Positions 7,099-13,924 are shown, counted from the first letter of the stretch. The stretch is DNA of 14,315 nucleotides from JAWVEV01 sp033856535 (GCA_033856535.1 JAWVEV010000150.1:1-14315); one strand, 5' to 3'. The notes: generated from the sequence alone by a model not told the origin. Numbers and translations: made by a program.

Positions 7099-7763
7099 AC
7101 GATCGCTTCGAGATCCTGGAGGTCTGGCGCCGGCCCCTCCGGGGCGATTCCGGCGCCGCCGTGCGCGTGCTGGCGAAGGTCGAGGCCGGGGCCTACGGGC
7201 CCGAGGAGTACGGGGTCGGGGTCACCACCCGGGCCGAGGCCCAGCTCGCGCCGCTGCTCGACGAGGCCGACCTCTTCACCGGGCTGAGCTTCGCCGAGGC
7301 GCACTGGGTCGCCGCCGTGCTGGCGAGCGCCGCCGATCAGGTGGAGGACGCCGAGAACCTGCTGTTCGACCTGCGCGTGCCGGTCGACCTGGCCTGGCGC
7401 GAGGTCGAGCTGGCGTCGGAGGTGGTCGAGCCGGGTGGCCTGCGCTCGGCCCCGCTGGTGCCCTGGGAGCCCGAGAGCGTCGCCAGCTCCAGCCGCTACG
7501 CGATCGCGACCTACACCCTGGAGTGCGGCCACCAGGCCGTCGAGCTCCTCCGCCAGGACCCCGACGCGGCGCCCTTCTGGGTCGAGGACGGCGCGGTGGA
7601 CCATCTGGTGGCGCGCGACGCGCGCGGCCTGGCCCGCCTGCTCTACCGGGCCGCCACGCTCGAGGAGGCCCACGCGCTGATCGAGTCGGCCCAGACCAAC
7701 CTCGCGACCCACCCCGCCGACGAGGACGACGAGGACCTGGAGGACGACGACGACGACCGCTGA
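7095..7763 (+). CDS. Uncharacterised protein with acidic C-terminal tail, downstream of hrcA; probable ATA start
   Basis: I do not recognise this 222-residue protein. It has no signal peptide or membrane segment. It looks like a soluble mixed alpha/beta protein with FEILEVWRR at the start, a helical middle (SFAEAHWVAAVLASAADQ, then ENLLFDL), a helix with LARLLYRAATLEEAHALIES, and a tail of about 14 residues made almost only of Asp and Glu. The frame is open and has strong G/C third positions from 7095 onwards, yet has no ATG, GTG or TTG before GTG 7161. ATA 7095-7097 is preceded by GGAGGAGG at seven bases and overlaps the hrcA stop, so I place the start there. A GTG 7161 start would lose 22 coding-like residues and has no visible ribosome site. 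Its place between hrcA and a universal stress protein suggests a stress or proteostasis role, by context only. Confidence 0.72.
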   Translation: MDDRFEILEVWRRPLRGDSGAAVRVLAKVEAGAYGPEEYGVGVTTRAEAQLAPLLDEADLFTGLSFAEAHWVAAVLASAADQVEDAENLLFDLRVPVDLAWREVELASEVVEPGGLRSAPLVPWEPESVASSSRYAIATYTLECGHQAVELLRQDPDAAPFWVEDGAVDHLVARDARGLARLLYRAATLEEAHALIESAQTNLATHPADEDDEDLEDDDDDR

Positions 7764-7779
7764 GCGCGGCGGGCTGGTC

Positions 7780-8625
7780 GTGTGCGTCGACGGCTCGGCG
7801 GACTCCGAGGCGGCGATCGCGGCCGGCGCGGTCCTTCTCCCGGGCCGGCGGGCCGAGGTGGTGCACGTCTGGTCGCCGACCGACGTCCCCCTGGAGGAGG
7901 CGCGCCGGCTGATGGAGGGCGCGCGCGACCCGGCGGCGCTCGGCGCCGCGCTGAGCCACGTGGCCAGGGGCCGGTCCGAGCGGGCGGTCGAGCGCGGCGT
8001 GGGGCTCGCCCGGGCGGCCGGCTGGGACACGACCGGGACGAGCCGGCGCAGCGAGTCGGGCATCTGGTTCGAGATCGCCCGGCTGGCGGCGGAGCGCGGC
8101 GCGGAGGCCGTCGTCGTCGGCGCGGGCGGGGCGAGCGAGGCGGGCGGCATGCTCGGCAGCGTCTCCGATGCCCTGGTGCACCACTGCGCCTGCCCGGTGC
8201 TGGTGGTGCAGGGCGGGACCCCCGATGCCGTGCTGCGGGGCGGGCCGGTCGTGATCGGCTACGACGCCTCGGCCGACGCCGACCGGGCGGTCGACGCGGC
8301 GGCCGCGCTGCTGCCGGGGCGGCTGGCGCTGGTCGTGCACGCGGGGGCGGGCGGGAGCGAAGGCGTGGCCGAGCTCGGGGCCGGCCGGGCCCGGAACGCC
8401 GGGATGTCGGCGATGGCGGACGCTCGGATCGTCGGGCCCACCGGCGGCAGCGCCGCCGTGGGCGCGGCGCTGGCGGCCGCGGCGGCGGCGGCCGGTGCGG
8501 CGGCCATCGTGGTGGGATCGCGCGGCCGGTCGGCCGTGAAGGAGCTCCTGCTGGGCAGCGTCGCGATGGCGGTCCTGCGTGCCGCGCGCGGCCCGATCCT
8601 GGTGGTGCCCAGCCGCAGCGTCTGA
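7780..8625 (+). CDS. Tandem universal stress protein (two UspA domains)
   Basis: A 281-residue soluble protein made of two UspA domains, roughly residues 1-145 and 147-281. The second has the exact ATP-loop pattern G-2x-G-9x-GS (GSRGRSAVKELLLGSV). The first has a near match, GAGG then eight residues then GSVSDAL, one residue short, so its nucleotide binding is less certain. Each domain opens with a Val-rich strand and Asp (VCVDGSADS; VVIGYDASADAD) and ends with PVLVV or PILVVP. A run of alanines (GAALAAAAAAAGAAA) precedes the second ATP loop. The frame opens at 7681, and the first standard start is GTG 7780, with GGCGGG six bases upstream. The first strand seems to begin earlier (GGLVVCVDGS), so CTG 7774 is an alternative. 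The gene begins 16 bases after the previous stop and closes the lepA run. Confidence 0.88.
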   Translation: MCVDGSADSEAAIAAGAVLLPGRRAEVVHVWSPTDVPLEEARRLMEGARDPAALGAALSHVARGRSERAVERGVGLARAAGWDTTGTSRRSESGIWFEIARLAAERGAEAVVVGAGGASEAGGMLGSVSDALVHHCACPVLVVQGGTPDAVLRGGPVVIGYDASADADRAVDAAAALLPGRLALVVHAGAGGSEGVAELGAGRARNAGMSAMADARIVGPTGGSAAVGAALAAAAAAAGAAAIVVGSRGRSAVKELLLGSVAMAVLRAARGPILVVPSRSV

Positions 8626-8641
8626 CCTCTCCGGTCGTCGT

Positions 8642-8703
8642 GCTGGGGGTGGCCCCACCACCGGGACGCCGGGAGGCCCCTCCGCCGGATGCCGGGTGGC
8701 CCC
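8642..8703. repeat. Three direct repeats upstream of the MMPL gene
   Basis: GCTGGGGGTGGCCCC (8642-8656), GCCGGGAGGCCCC (8668-8680) and GCCGGGTGGCCCC (8691-8703) are near-identical. The second and third differ at one base in 13, or at two in 16 when the preceding GA-C/T is included, and start 23 bases apart; the first carries two extra G. Spacing of roughly two helical turns between units is typical of an operator read by a dimeric regulator on one face of the helix. In such GC-rich DNA, chance similarity cannot be excluded. Confidence 0.55.
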
Positions 8704-8756
8704 GTCGCGGCGCCGAACGGCGACGCCGAGGCTCCGAGGGACCCGTTCCCTCGCCG

Positions 8757-8763
8757 AGAGGAG
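8757..8763 (+). promoter_or_regulatory. Ribosome binding site deciding a TTG start at 8770
   Basis: AGAGGAG precedes TTG 8770-8772 by six bases. No comparable site lies before the upstream in-frame ATG at 8689. This makes TTG 8770 the better start for the MMPL protein. Confidence 0.7.
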
Positions 8764-8769
8764 CCCTCC

Positions 8770-11064
8770 TTGTCGCCCCCACGCCCGTCGTTGCTCGAGC
8801 GGCACGGCCGCCGAATGGCGCGCTTTCGCTGGGCCGTGATCCCGCTCTTCGTCCTGCTGCTCGTTCTCGCCGTCCCGGTCGCCGGCCGGCTCGGCGGCGT
8901 GACCACCTCCGAGACCAGCCTCCCCGGCTCCGAGGGCCAGCGCGGCCTCGAGTTGATCGAGCGCCACTTCGATCATGGTGGGGAGACCAGCGACCTGCAG
9001 GCGGTCTTCCGCAACCCGGACCTGACCGTCGACGACCCGGCGTTCCGCGCCGCGGTCGAGGCGAGCGTCGCCCGCGGCGCCGCCGTGGTGCCCGGCACGC
9101 GGACGCTCTCCTCCTGGTCGGCCGACAGCCGCGACCTCGCGAGCGCCGACGGCCACACCGCGGTCGTCACGCTCACGCTGCCGAGCGACGACGAGGACGC
9201 GGCCGATGCCGTTGCGGCGATCCGGAAGGCCCTCGGCACGCTGCCCGGCTTCCGCCCGACCCTGCTCGGCGGCGAGGCGGCCATGGGCCACGACCTCGAC
9301 CCGATCGTCGGGGACGACCTGGCGCGCGCCGAGCTGCTGGTCCTGCCCGCCGCGCTGCTGATCCTGCTCATCTACTTCGGCAGCGTCGTGGGCGCCCTGG
9401 TTCCGCTGCTCACGGCCGCGGTCACGATCGTGCTGGCGATGGCCGGCACCACCCTCGCCGGCGAGCGGATGGACATCGCCGAGCAGGTGGTCAACGTGAT
9501 CACGCTGGTCGGCGTCGCGATCGGGGTCGACTACGCGCTGCTGGTGGTCTCGCGCTTTCGCGAGGAGCTCGCCGCCGGCCACGACCGCGTGACCGCGGCC
9601 GGCCGCACCGTCGCCACCGCCGGCCGCGCCGTGCTGCTCTCCGGCGCCACCGTGGCGATCGGCCTGGCGGTGCTGGTTGCCCTGCCCGTCCCGTTCATCC
9701 GCTCGATGGGCGTCGGCGGGATGCTGGTTCCGGCCGCCGCGGTGCTCGCCGCGCTGACCGTCCTGCCCGCGCTGCTCTGCGCGCTCGGCCACCGCGTCGA
9801 CGCGCTGCCGGCGTACCCGCGCCGCTGGCGCCGGCGCCGGACCGGCGCCGGGTGGATCGCGCGTCTGACCACCGGCAAGGCCGCCCCGCTGGCCCTGCTG
9901 CTCGCGGTGGGCCTGGTCGCGCTGGCCGCGCAGGCCCCCGGCATGGGCATCCACCAGGACGCCCTGTCCGACGCCCCCGACGTCGAGTCGGTCCAGGCCG
10001 GCCGGATCATCCAGGCCGAGCTCGGCGGCGCCGGCGCGCCCGGCGTCTTCGCGATCGACACCGGCCGGGCCGGCGGCGCCTACGCGCCGGCGACCCTGGA
10101 CGCGCTGTCCGCGGCGGCCGACGGCCTGCGGGCCGACCGGTCCGTGGTCGCCGGCGTCACCTGGCCGCGCACGACCGACCCGACCGCGTTCCGCTCGGCC
10201 GCCGAGGGCGGCCTGGTCGACGCGACCGGGCGCTACGCGCTCATGAGCGTCGCGCCGCTCGGCGATGCGGAGTCGGCCTCGGCCCGCGCGCTGAACGACC
10301 TGATGGCCGAGCGCGCGGACGCCATCGAGGCCGAGCTGCCCGCCGGCGCCGACGTGCTGATCACCGGCGAGCCGGCGATCATGGAGGACTTCACCGACGC
10401 CATGTACGGGCCGTTCCCGTGGCTCGTCGCCGGCGTCCTGCTGCTCACCTTCGTCGCGCTGATGCGGGCGTTCCGCTCGCTCGCGCTGCCGATGATCGCG
10501 ACGGTCGCCTCGGCGCTGTCGCTGCTGGGGACCTACGGCCTGCTGTACCTGGTCTTCCAGCGCGGGGTGGGCGCCGACCTGATCGGCGTGGACCACGAGG
10601 TCCGCGGCATCGCCTTCTGGATCCCGATCTTCGTGTTCGCGTTCCTCTTCGGGATCTCGATGGACTACCAGGTGTTCCTGGCCGAGCGGATGCGCGAGCT
10701 GCGCGACGCCGGCAACCCCGCGCGGCTGGCGGTGCGCCTCGGACTGGCGCGCACGGGCCGGGTGGTCGTCGCGGCCGCCGCGATCATGACCGTGGCCTTC
10801 GCCGGCTTCGCCACCGGCCGGGACCTGTCGCTGAAGGAGTTCGGGTTCTCGCTGGCGGCCGCGGTCGCGATCGACGCGCTCGTGGTCCGCTGCGTGATCG
10901 TCCCGGCGGCGATGAGCCTGCTCGGCGAGCGCTGCTGGGCCCTGCCGCGGCCGCTGGCCCGGATCCTCCGGGTGGCCCCGCGCGGGGCGATCGACGCTCC
11001 GGCGCCGGCTCCGGCGCGCGGACCGGCCGTCCCGCCTCGTACGATCGAGGGCACGCAGCCATGA
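8770..11064 (+). CDS. MMPL-family RND transporter
   Basis: A 764-residue inner-membrane transporter when read from TTG 8770 (791 from ATG 8689). The order is: short basic cytoplasmic start, TM1 (about 21-40), an extracytoplasmic domain (45-185), TM2-6 (about 189-335), TM7 (about 370-392), a second extracytoplasmic domain (395-550) and TM8-12 (about 552-740). The two halves each carry the Asp-Tyr pair used for proton relay in MmpL proteins: GVDYALLVVSRFREEL (Asp254-Tyr255) and SMDYQVFLAERMREL (Asp632-Tyr633). Both are intact, so an active proton-driven exporter of lipids or other hydrophobic compounds is likely; the substrate cannot be read from sequence. The TTG start is chosen because AGAGGAG sits six bases upstream and removes a Pro/Arg-rich extension unlike a membrane protein N-terminus. 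The stop overlaps the kinase start as ATGA, so the three following genes form one operon. Confidence 0.92.
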   Translation: MSPPRPSLLERHGRRMARFRWAVIPLFVLLLVLAVPVAGRLGGVTTSETSLPGSEGQRGLELIERHFDHGGETSDLQAVFRNPDLTVDDPAFRAAVEASVARGAAVVPGTRTLSSWSADSRDLASADGHTAVVTLTLPSDDEDAADAVAAIRKALGTLPGFRPTLLGGEAAMGHDLDPIVGDDLARAELLVLPAALLILLIYFGSVVGALVPLLTAAVTIVLAMAGTTLAGERMDIAEQVVNVITLVGVAIGVDYALLVVSRFREELAAGHDRVTAAGRTVATAGRAVLLSGATVAIGLAVLVALPVPFIRSMGVGGMLVPAAAVLAALTVLPALLCALGHRVDALPAYPRRWRRRRTGAGWIARLTTGKAAPLALLLAVGLVALAAQAPGMGIHQDALSDAPDVESVQAGRIIQAELGGAGAPGVFAIDTGRAGGAYAPATLDALSAAADGLRADRSVVAGVTWPRTTDPTAFRSAAEGGLVDATGRYALMSVAPLGDAESASARALNDLMAERADAIEAELPAGADVLITGEPAIMEDFTDAMYGPFPWLVAGVLLLTFVALMRAFRSLALPMIATVASALSLLGTYGLLYLVFQRGVGADLIGVDHEVRGIAFWIPIFVFAFLFGISMDYQVFLAERMRELRDAGNPARLAVRLGLARTGRVVVAAAAIMTVAFAGFATGRDLSLKEFGFSLAAAVAIDALVVRCVIVPAAMSLLGERCWALPRPLARILRVAPRGAIDAPAPAPARGPAVPPRTIEGTQP

Positions 11065-12734
11065 CCGCCCTCCACCGCCTCATCGCGCCGCTCCGGGACC
11101 GGCGCACGCCGCTCGCCCTGGCGTTCGTCCTGAGCGGGCTGCCGCTCGGCATCGCCTGGTTCGTGCTGCTGGTCACCGGATGGTCGCTGGGGCTCGGGCT
11201 GGCGATCACCCTGCTCGGCCTCCCGATCCTGATCGCCCTCGGGGCGGCGTGCCACGGCGCCGCCGCCCTCGAGCGGTCCCTCGCGAACGCCCTGCTCGGC
11301 ACGGACGCCCGCCGCCCGGCGAAGCGCCCCGTGCCGCGCGGGATCCTCGCCCGGCTGCGCGCCTGGGTCTCCGACCCGGCCGTGTGGCGCGCGCAGGCCT
11401 ACATGCTGCTGCGCTTCGCGTTGGGGCTCCCCGCCGCCGTCGCCGTGGTCGCGCTGGCGTCGGCGGGCGGCGGCCTGGCGGCCCTGCCGACCTACTACTG
11501 GGCCGGCGACGCCGACGTCGTCGCCGGCTGGGACATCGACACCCTCTGGGAGGCGCTCCTCTGGGTGCCGGTCGGCCTGGCGATCCTCGCCCTGGCCGTC
11601 CCGTGGCTGATCCGCGGGATCGCCGCCGCCTGGGCGCCGATGGCGCGGGCCCTGCTCGACGGCCGCCCGCCGGAGGGCGCCCCGCCGGAGCCGCCGCCGG
11701 CCCCGGCGGCGGAGCGGTCCCGCTGGGTCGGCTCGGCCCGGCGGGGCCTCGCGGTGCACGCGGCGGTCACCGCCGGGCTCGCCCTGGTGCTGGTCGCGAT
11801 CTGGGCCGCGACGACCTTCGGCGGCTCCTTCTGGCCGGCGTGGCCGCTGATGGCGCTGGCGCTGCTGCTGGGCGGGCACGCGCTGGTGGTCCTGCGCCGG
11901 CCCGGGGTCCCACGCGGCCGGCGCGGGCTCGAGATCCACGCCGGCCTGGCCGCGCTGCTCAACCTGTTCCTGATCGGCGTCTGGCTCATGAGCACTCCGG
12001 GCGACTACTTCTGGCCGGTCTGGACGATCGTCGCCCTGGGGGCGGCGGTCGCGATCCACGCGGGCCTGGTCCTGCTGGGCGCGACCGAGCGCGAGGGGAT
12101 GGCCGAGCGCATCGACGTGCTCACGACCACCCGCAGCGGCGCCGTCGACGCCCAGGCGGCCGAGCTGCGCCGCATCGAGCGCGACCTGCACGACGGTGCG
12201 CAGGCGCGCCTGGTTGCGCTGGCGATGGACCTCGGCATGGCCCGGGAGAAGCTCGGCGCCGACCCCAAGGCCGCCGCGGCCCTGGTGGCCGAGGCCCACG
12301 AGGAGGCCAAGCGGGCCCTGGTCGAGCTGCGCGGCCTGGCCCGGGGCATCCACCCGGCGGTCCTGACCGACCGCGGGCTCGAGGCCGCGCTGGCGTCGCT
12401 GGCCGGCACCAACGCGCTCCGGGTCGACCTGGAGACGTCGATCGCGGAGCGCCCGCCGCCGGCGATCGAGGCCGCCGCCTACTTCGTCGTCGCCGAGGCG
12501 CTCGCCAACGCCGCCAGGCACAGCGCGGCCGAGCGCGTGCGGGTGCGGGTCGCGCGGGTCGACGACCGCCTGCTGATCGAGGTTGCCGACGACGGGTGCG
12601 GCGGGGCCGACCCGGCGGGGGAGGGCCTGGTGGGCCTGCGCCGGCGGGTGGAGGCGCTCGACGGGCGCCTCTCCGTCGGCGACGGGCCGGACGGGGGGAC
12701 GATCGTGCGCGCGGAGCTGCCATGCGGGTCGTGA
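11061..12734 (+). CDS. Membrane sensor histidine kinase (NarL-type, HisKA_3) with putative sensor domain and duplicated 2TM module
   Basis: A 557-residue kinase. Residues about 15-215 resemble the four-helix 'putative sensor' domain of actinobacterial kinases (SGLPLGIAWFVLLVTGWSLG, then a short ERSLANALLG loop and later WVPVGLAILALAVPWLIRG). Two 2TM-type modules follow, beginning RRGLAVHA at 227 and RRGLEIHA at 287, each with W, FWPxW and HA landmarks. The HisKA_3 dimerisation helix carries RRIERDLHDGAQARLV with phospho-acceptor His377. The ATPase domain shows EALANAARHS (N box), DDGCGG (G1) and GLVGLRRRVEALDGRL (G2). It should autophosphorylate and pass phosphate to the regulator encoded next. 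ATG 11061 overlaps the MMPL stop, with GAGGG at 11047-11051 as ribosome site. The stop lies 13 bases inside the regulator gene. The signal is unknown; with no large outer loop, a membrane-embedded cue is plausible. Confidence 0.94.
   Translation: MTALHRLIAPLRDRRTPLALAFVLSGLPLGIAWFVLLVTGWSLGLGLAITLLGLPILIALGAACHGAAALERSLANALLGTDARRPAKRPVPRGILARLRAWVSDPAVWRAQAYMLLRFALGLPAAVAVVALASAGGGLAALPTYYWAGDADVVAGWDIDTLWEALLWVPVGLAILALAVPWLIRGIAAAWAPMARALLDGRPPEGAPPEPPPAPAAERSRWVGSARRGLAVHAAVTAGLALVLVAIWAATTFGGSFWPAWPLMALALLLGGHALVVLRRPGVPRGRRGLEIHAGLAALLNLFLIGVWLMSTPGDYFWPVWTIVALGAAVAIHAGLVLLGATEREGMAERIDVLTTTRSGAVDAQAAELRRIERDLHDGAQARLVALAMDLGMAREKLGADPKAAAALVAEAHEEAKRALVELRGLARGIHPAVLTDRGLEAALASLAGTNALRVDLETSIAERPPPAIEAAAYFVVAEALANAARHSAAERVRVRVARVDDRLLIEVADDGCGGADPAGEGLVGLRRRVEALDGRLSVGDGPDGGTIVRAELPCGS
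11739..12098 (+). repeat. In-frame tandem duplication of a 60-residue 2TM module in the kinase
   Basis: Two copies of 180 bases encode residues 227-286 and 287-346. Shared landmarks in the same register are RRGL, HA, the Trp before the outer loop, FWPxW and a closing helix with HA. The rest has diverged at both protein and DNA level, so the duplication is old rather than a recent slippage. Confidence 0.75.
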
Positions 12735-13369
12735 TCGCCGAGGACCTCGCGCTGCTGCGGGACGGGATCGTCCGGCTGCTGCGGGACAACGGGTTCGAGG
12801 TGGTCGCCGCCGTCGAGGACGGCGACGCGCTGGTCAGGGCCGTCGAGGAGCATCGGCCGGACGTCGCGGTGGTCGACGTCCGGCTGCCGCCCACCTTTCG
12901 GGACGAGGGCCTGCGGGCGGCGCTCGAGGCGCGCCGGCGGGTGCCCGGCACGGCGGTGCTGGTGGTCTCCCAGTACGTCGAGCAGACCTACGCCCTGGAA
13001 CTCATGGCCGACGGGCGCGGCGCGGTGGGCTACCTGCTGAAGGACCGGATCGCCGACCCGGCCGACTTCGTGGAGGCGGTGCGCCGGGTCGCCTCCGGCG
13101 GCACCGCGATGGACCAGGAGGTCGTGCTGCAGCTGGTCGCCCGGCGCGGCCGCGGCGGGCGGCTGGACGAGCTGACCGCGCGCGAGCGCGAGGTGCTGAA
13201 CCTGATGGCCGAGGGCCGGTCGAACGCCGCGATCGCCGGCGCCCTGGTGGTCACCGAGGGCGCCGTCGAGAAGCACATCTCGAACATCTTCGGGAAGCTC
13301 GGGCTGGCGCCCTCGGACGAGGACCACCGGCGCGTGCTGGCGGTGCTGGCCTACCTTCGGGCGGAGTAG
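12722..13369 (+). CDS. NarL/LuxR-family response regulator
   Basis: A 215-residue two-domain regulator. The receiver domain (1-125) has the acidic pair Glu7-Asp8, phospho-acceptor Asp52 (VVDVRLPP) and Lys107 (YLLKDRI). The LuxR-type helix-turn-helix (about 150-197) reads LTAREREVLNLMAEGRSNAAI and then VEKHISNIFGKLGL. The receiver shows SQYVEQTYALELM and GAVGYLLKDRI, typical of the subgroup paired with HisKA_3 kinases. ATG 12722 overlaps the kinase gene by 13 bases, with GGAG at 12713-12716, so both are made together. As a dimer it would bind DNA after phosphorylation; the repeats upstream of the MMPL gene are an obvious candidate target, by inference. Its stop lies 13 bases from the end of the convergent minus-strand gene. 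Confidence 0.95.
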   Translation: MRVVIAEDLALLRDGIVRLLRDNGFEVVAAVEDGDALVRAVEEHRPDVAVVDVRLPPTFRDEGLRAALEARRRVPGTAVLVVSQYVEQTYALELMADGRGAVGYLLKDRIADPADFVEAVRRVASGGTAMDQEVVLQLVARRGRGGRLDELTAREREVLNLMAEGRSNAAIAGALVVTEGAVEKHISNIFGKLGLAPSDEDHRRVLAVLAYLRAE

Positions 13370-13382
13370 CCGCCGCCGCTCG

Positions 13383-13727
13383 TCAGGCCCGGAGGGCCGC
13401 CACGACGCAGAGCCCGAGGCCGAGCAGCGCGACGAGGACGGCGGCGACCAGGAAGATCGGCATGTCGAGCCCGTGGGCGGGCGACGCCGCGGTGTGCTCG
13501 GAGGCCACCCGCGCGGCCTCCCCGGCGGCCTGCTGGGCCGGGTCCTCGATGATCGGCACCTCGACGGCGGTCGGGAGCGATCCGCTCCCCTGAGCCGAGA
13601 TGGCTCCTGCGTGCACGCCCGGCGCGGATGGCGCCGCCGCGGCGGGCGCGCCGACGCCGAGCGCGAGCGCCGCCGAGGCGATCAGCGTCGCGGCCGCGGC
13701 CCGCCACCGGTCCGTGCGCGTGGACAG
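13383..13727 (-). CDS. Small exported protein with signal peptide and C-terminal membrane anchor; probable CTG start
   Basis: I recognise no family. From the conventional start GTG 13616 the protein is 77 residues, but the frame stays open upstream and adds 37 residues forming a clear signal peptide: a basic start (STRTDRWR), a hydrophobic core (residues about 10-27) and an Ala-rich cleavage region ending near residue 32. No ATG, GTG or TTG exists in this upstream part. CTG 13725-13727 has AGGAG seven bases before it, giving 114 residues. After cleavage there is an Ala/Pro/Glu linker without cysteines (about 33-88) and one membrane segment (about 89-111) with only Arg-Ala behind it. The product would be a tiny type I membrane protein with an outside stalk. 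It has no lipobox or sortase motif. A role in the cell envelope, perhaps related to the MMPL/two-component genes it faces, is speculation. Confidence 0.62.
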   Translation of the reverse strand: MSTRTDRWRAAAATLIASAALALGVGAPAAAAPSAPGVHAGAISAQGSGSLPTAVEVPIIEDPAQQAAGEAARVASEHTAASPAHGLDMPIFLVAAVLVALLGLGLCVVAALRA

Positions 13728-13895
13728 ATCATTTCTCCTGGAGCCGGGGGGTACAGGGGGCGCCGACCGGCGCTCCCTGGAAGAACGTCGTCACGTACCT
13801 ACCCATCCTCAAGCCGAGGCGCACACTCGGACGGCGCGCGCCCAATTGGACCACGCGTCCGAGCGAGCCGAACCGTGCGGTTGCGCGGCCCGCGA
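13728..13895. other. Gap between pntB and the small exported protein gene
   Basis: This stretch should contain the minus-strand promoter of the small exported protein gene. A hairpin GCGCC-GACC-GGCGC lies at 13760-13773, in what would be the leader, and AACCG-TG-CGGTT forms a short dyad just left of the pntB terminator. I see no convincing promoter boxes and no further open frame with coding character. Confidence 0.4.
13735..13739 (-). promoter_or_regulatory. Ribosome binding site supporting a CTG start at 13727
   Basis: Read on the minus strand, AGGAG is followed after seven bases by CTG 13727-13725. An ATG at 13732-13730 lies only two bases from the site and its frame ends after 16 codons, so the CTG is the better partner. 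Confidence 0.6.
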
Positions 13896-13924
13896 CCCCC
13901 TCCGCCCGGCGTGGGCGGAGGGGG
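13896..13924 (-). terminator. Perfect 12-bp stem hairpin after pntB
   Basis: CCCCCTCCGCCC (13896-13907) and GGGCGGAGGGGG (13913-13924) pair without mismatch across a 5-base loop (GGCGT). The hairpin begins nine bases beyond the pntB stop on the minus strand. No T-run follows on either strand; such tail-less terminators are common in high-GC actinobacteria. Part of the right arm, GGGCGGAGGGG, is repeated immediately alongside (13923-13932). Confidence 0.8.

Larger units (their letters stand above)
8626..8769 (+). promoter_or_regulatory. Leader/promoter region of the MMPL-two-component operon
   Basis: This 144-base stretch is the longest gap on the plus-strand side. I see no T-tailed terminator for the upstream gene and no convincing -35/-10 pair. 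GGTGGCCCCACC (8649-8660) and GGAGGCCCCTCC (8672-8683) are short dyads that could form small hairpins. Three direct repeats lie here (separate entry). An ATG at 8689 would put the right half into a Pro/Arg-rich N-terminal extension, but the strong ribosome site at 8757-8763 points to TTG 8770 as the true start. Confidence 0.5.

Noticed and set aside
7716..7763. Asp/Glu codon run (GAC/GAG) as a microsatellite or recombination repeat
   Set aside because: It is in frame, encodes an acidic tail and ends at the stop; codon-level repetition explains it without invoking a DNA element.
7276..10596. Very long open frame on the minus strand (over 1,100 codons) across the unknown gene, the stress protein and the MMPL gene
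   Set aside because: Its composition (repeated Gly, Arg, Ala, Gln, His, Asp) is the mirror of GC-rich coding DNA, and it runs antisense to three well-supported genes with recognisable domains.
13351..13707. Alternative minus-strand frame of 118 codons over the small exported protein
   Set aside because: Arg/Gly-rich shadow without domain. The other frame gives a signal peptide, linker and membrane anchor in order.
13730..13732. ATG on the minus strand near AGGAG as start of the small gene
   Set aside because: Only two bases from the ribosome site, and its frame stops after 16 codons; it cannot reach the anchor segment without a frameshift.
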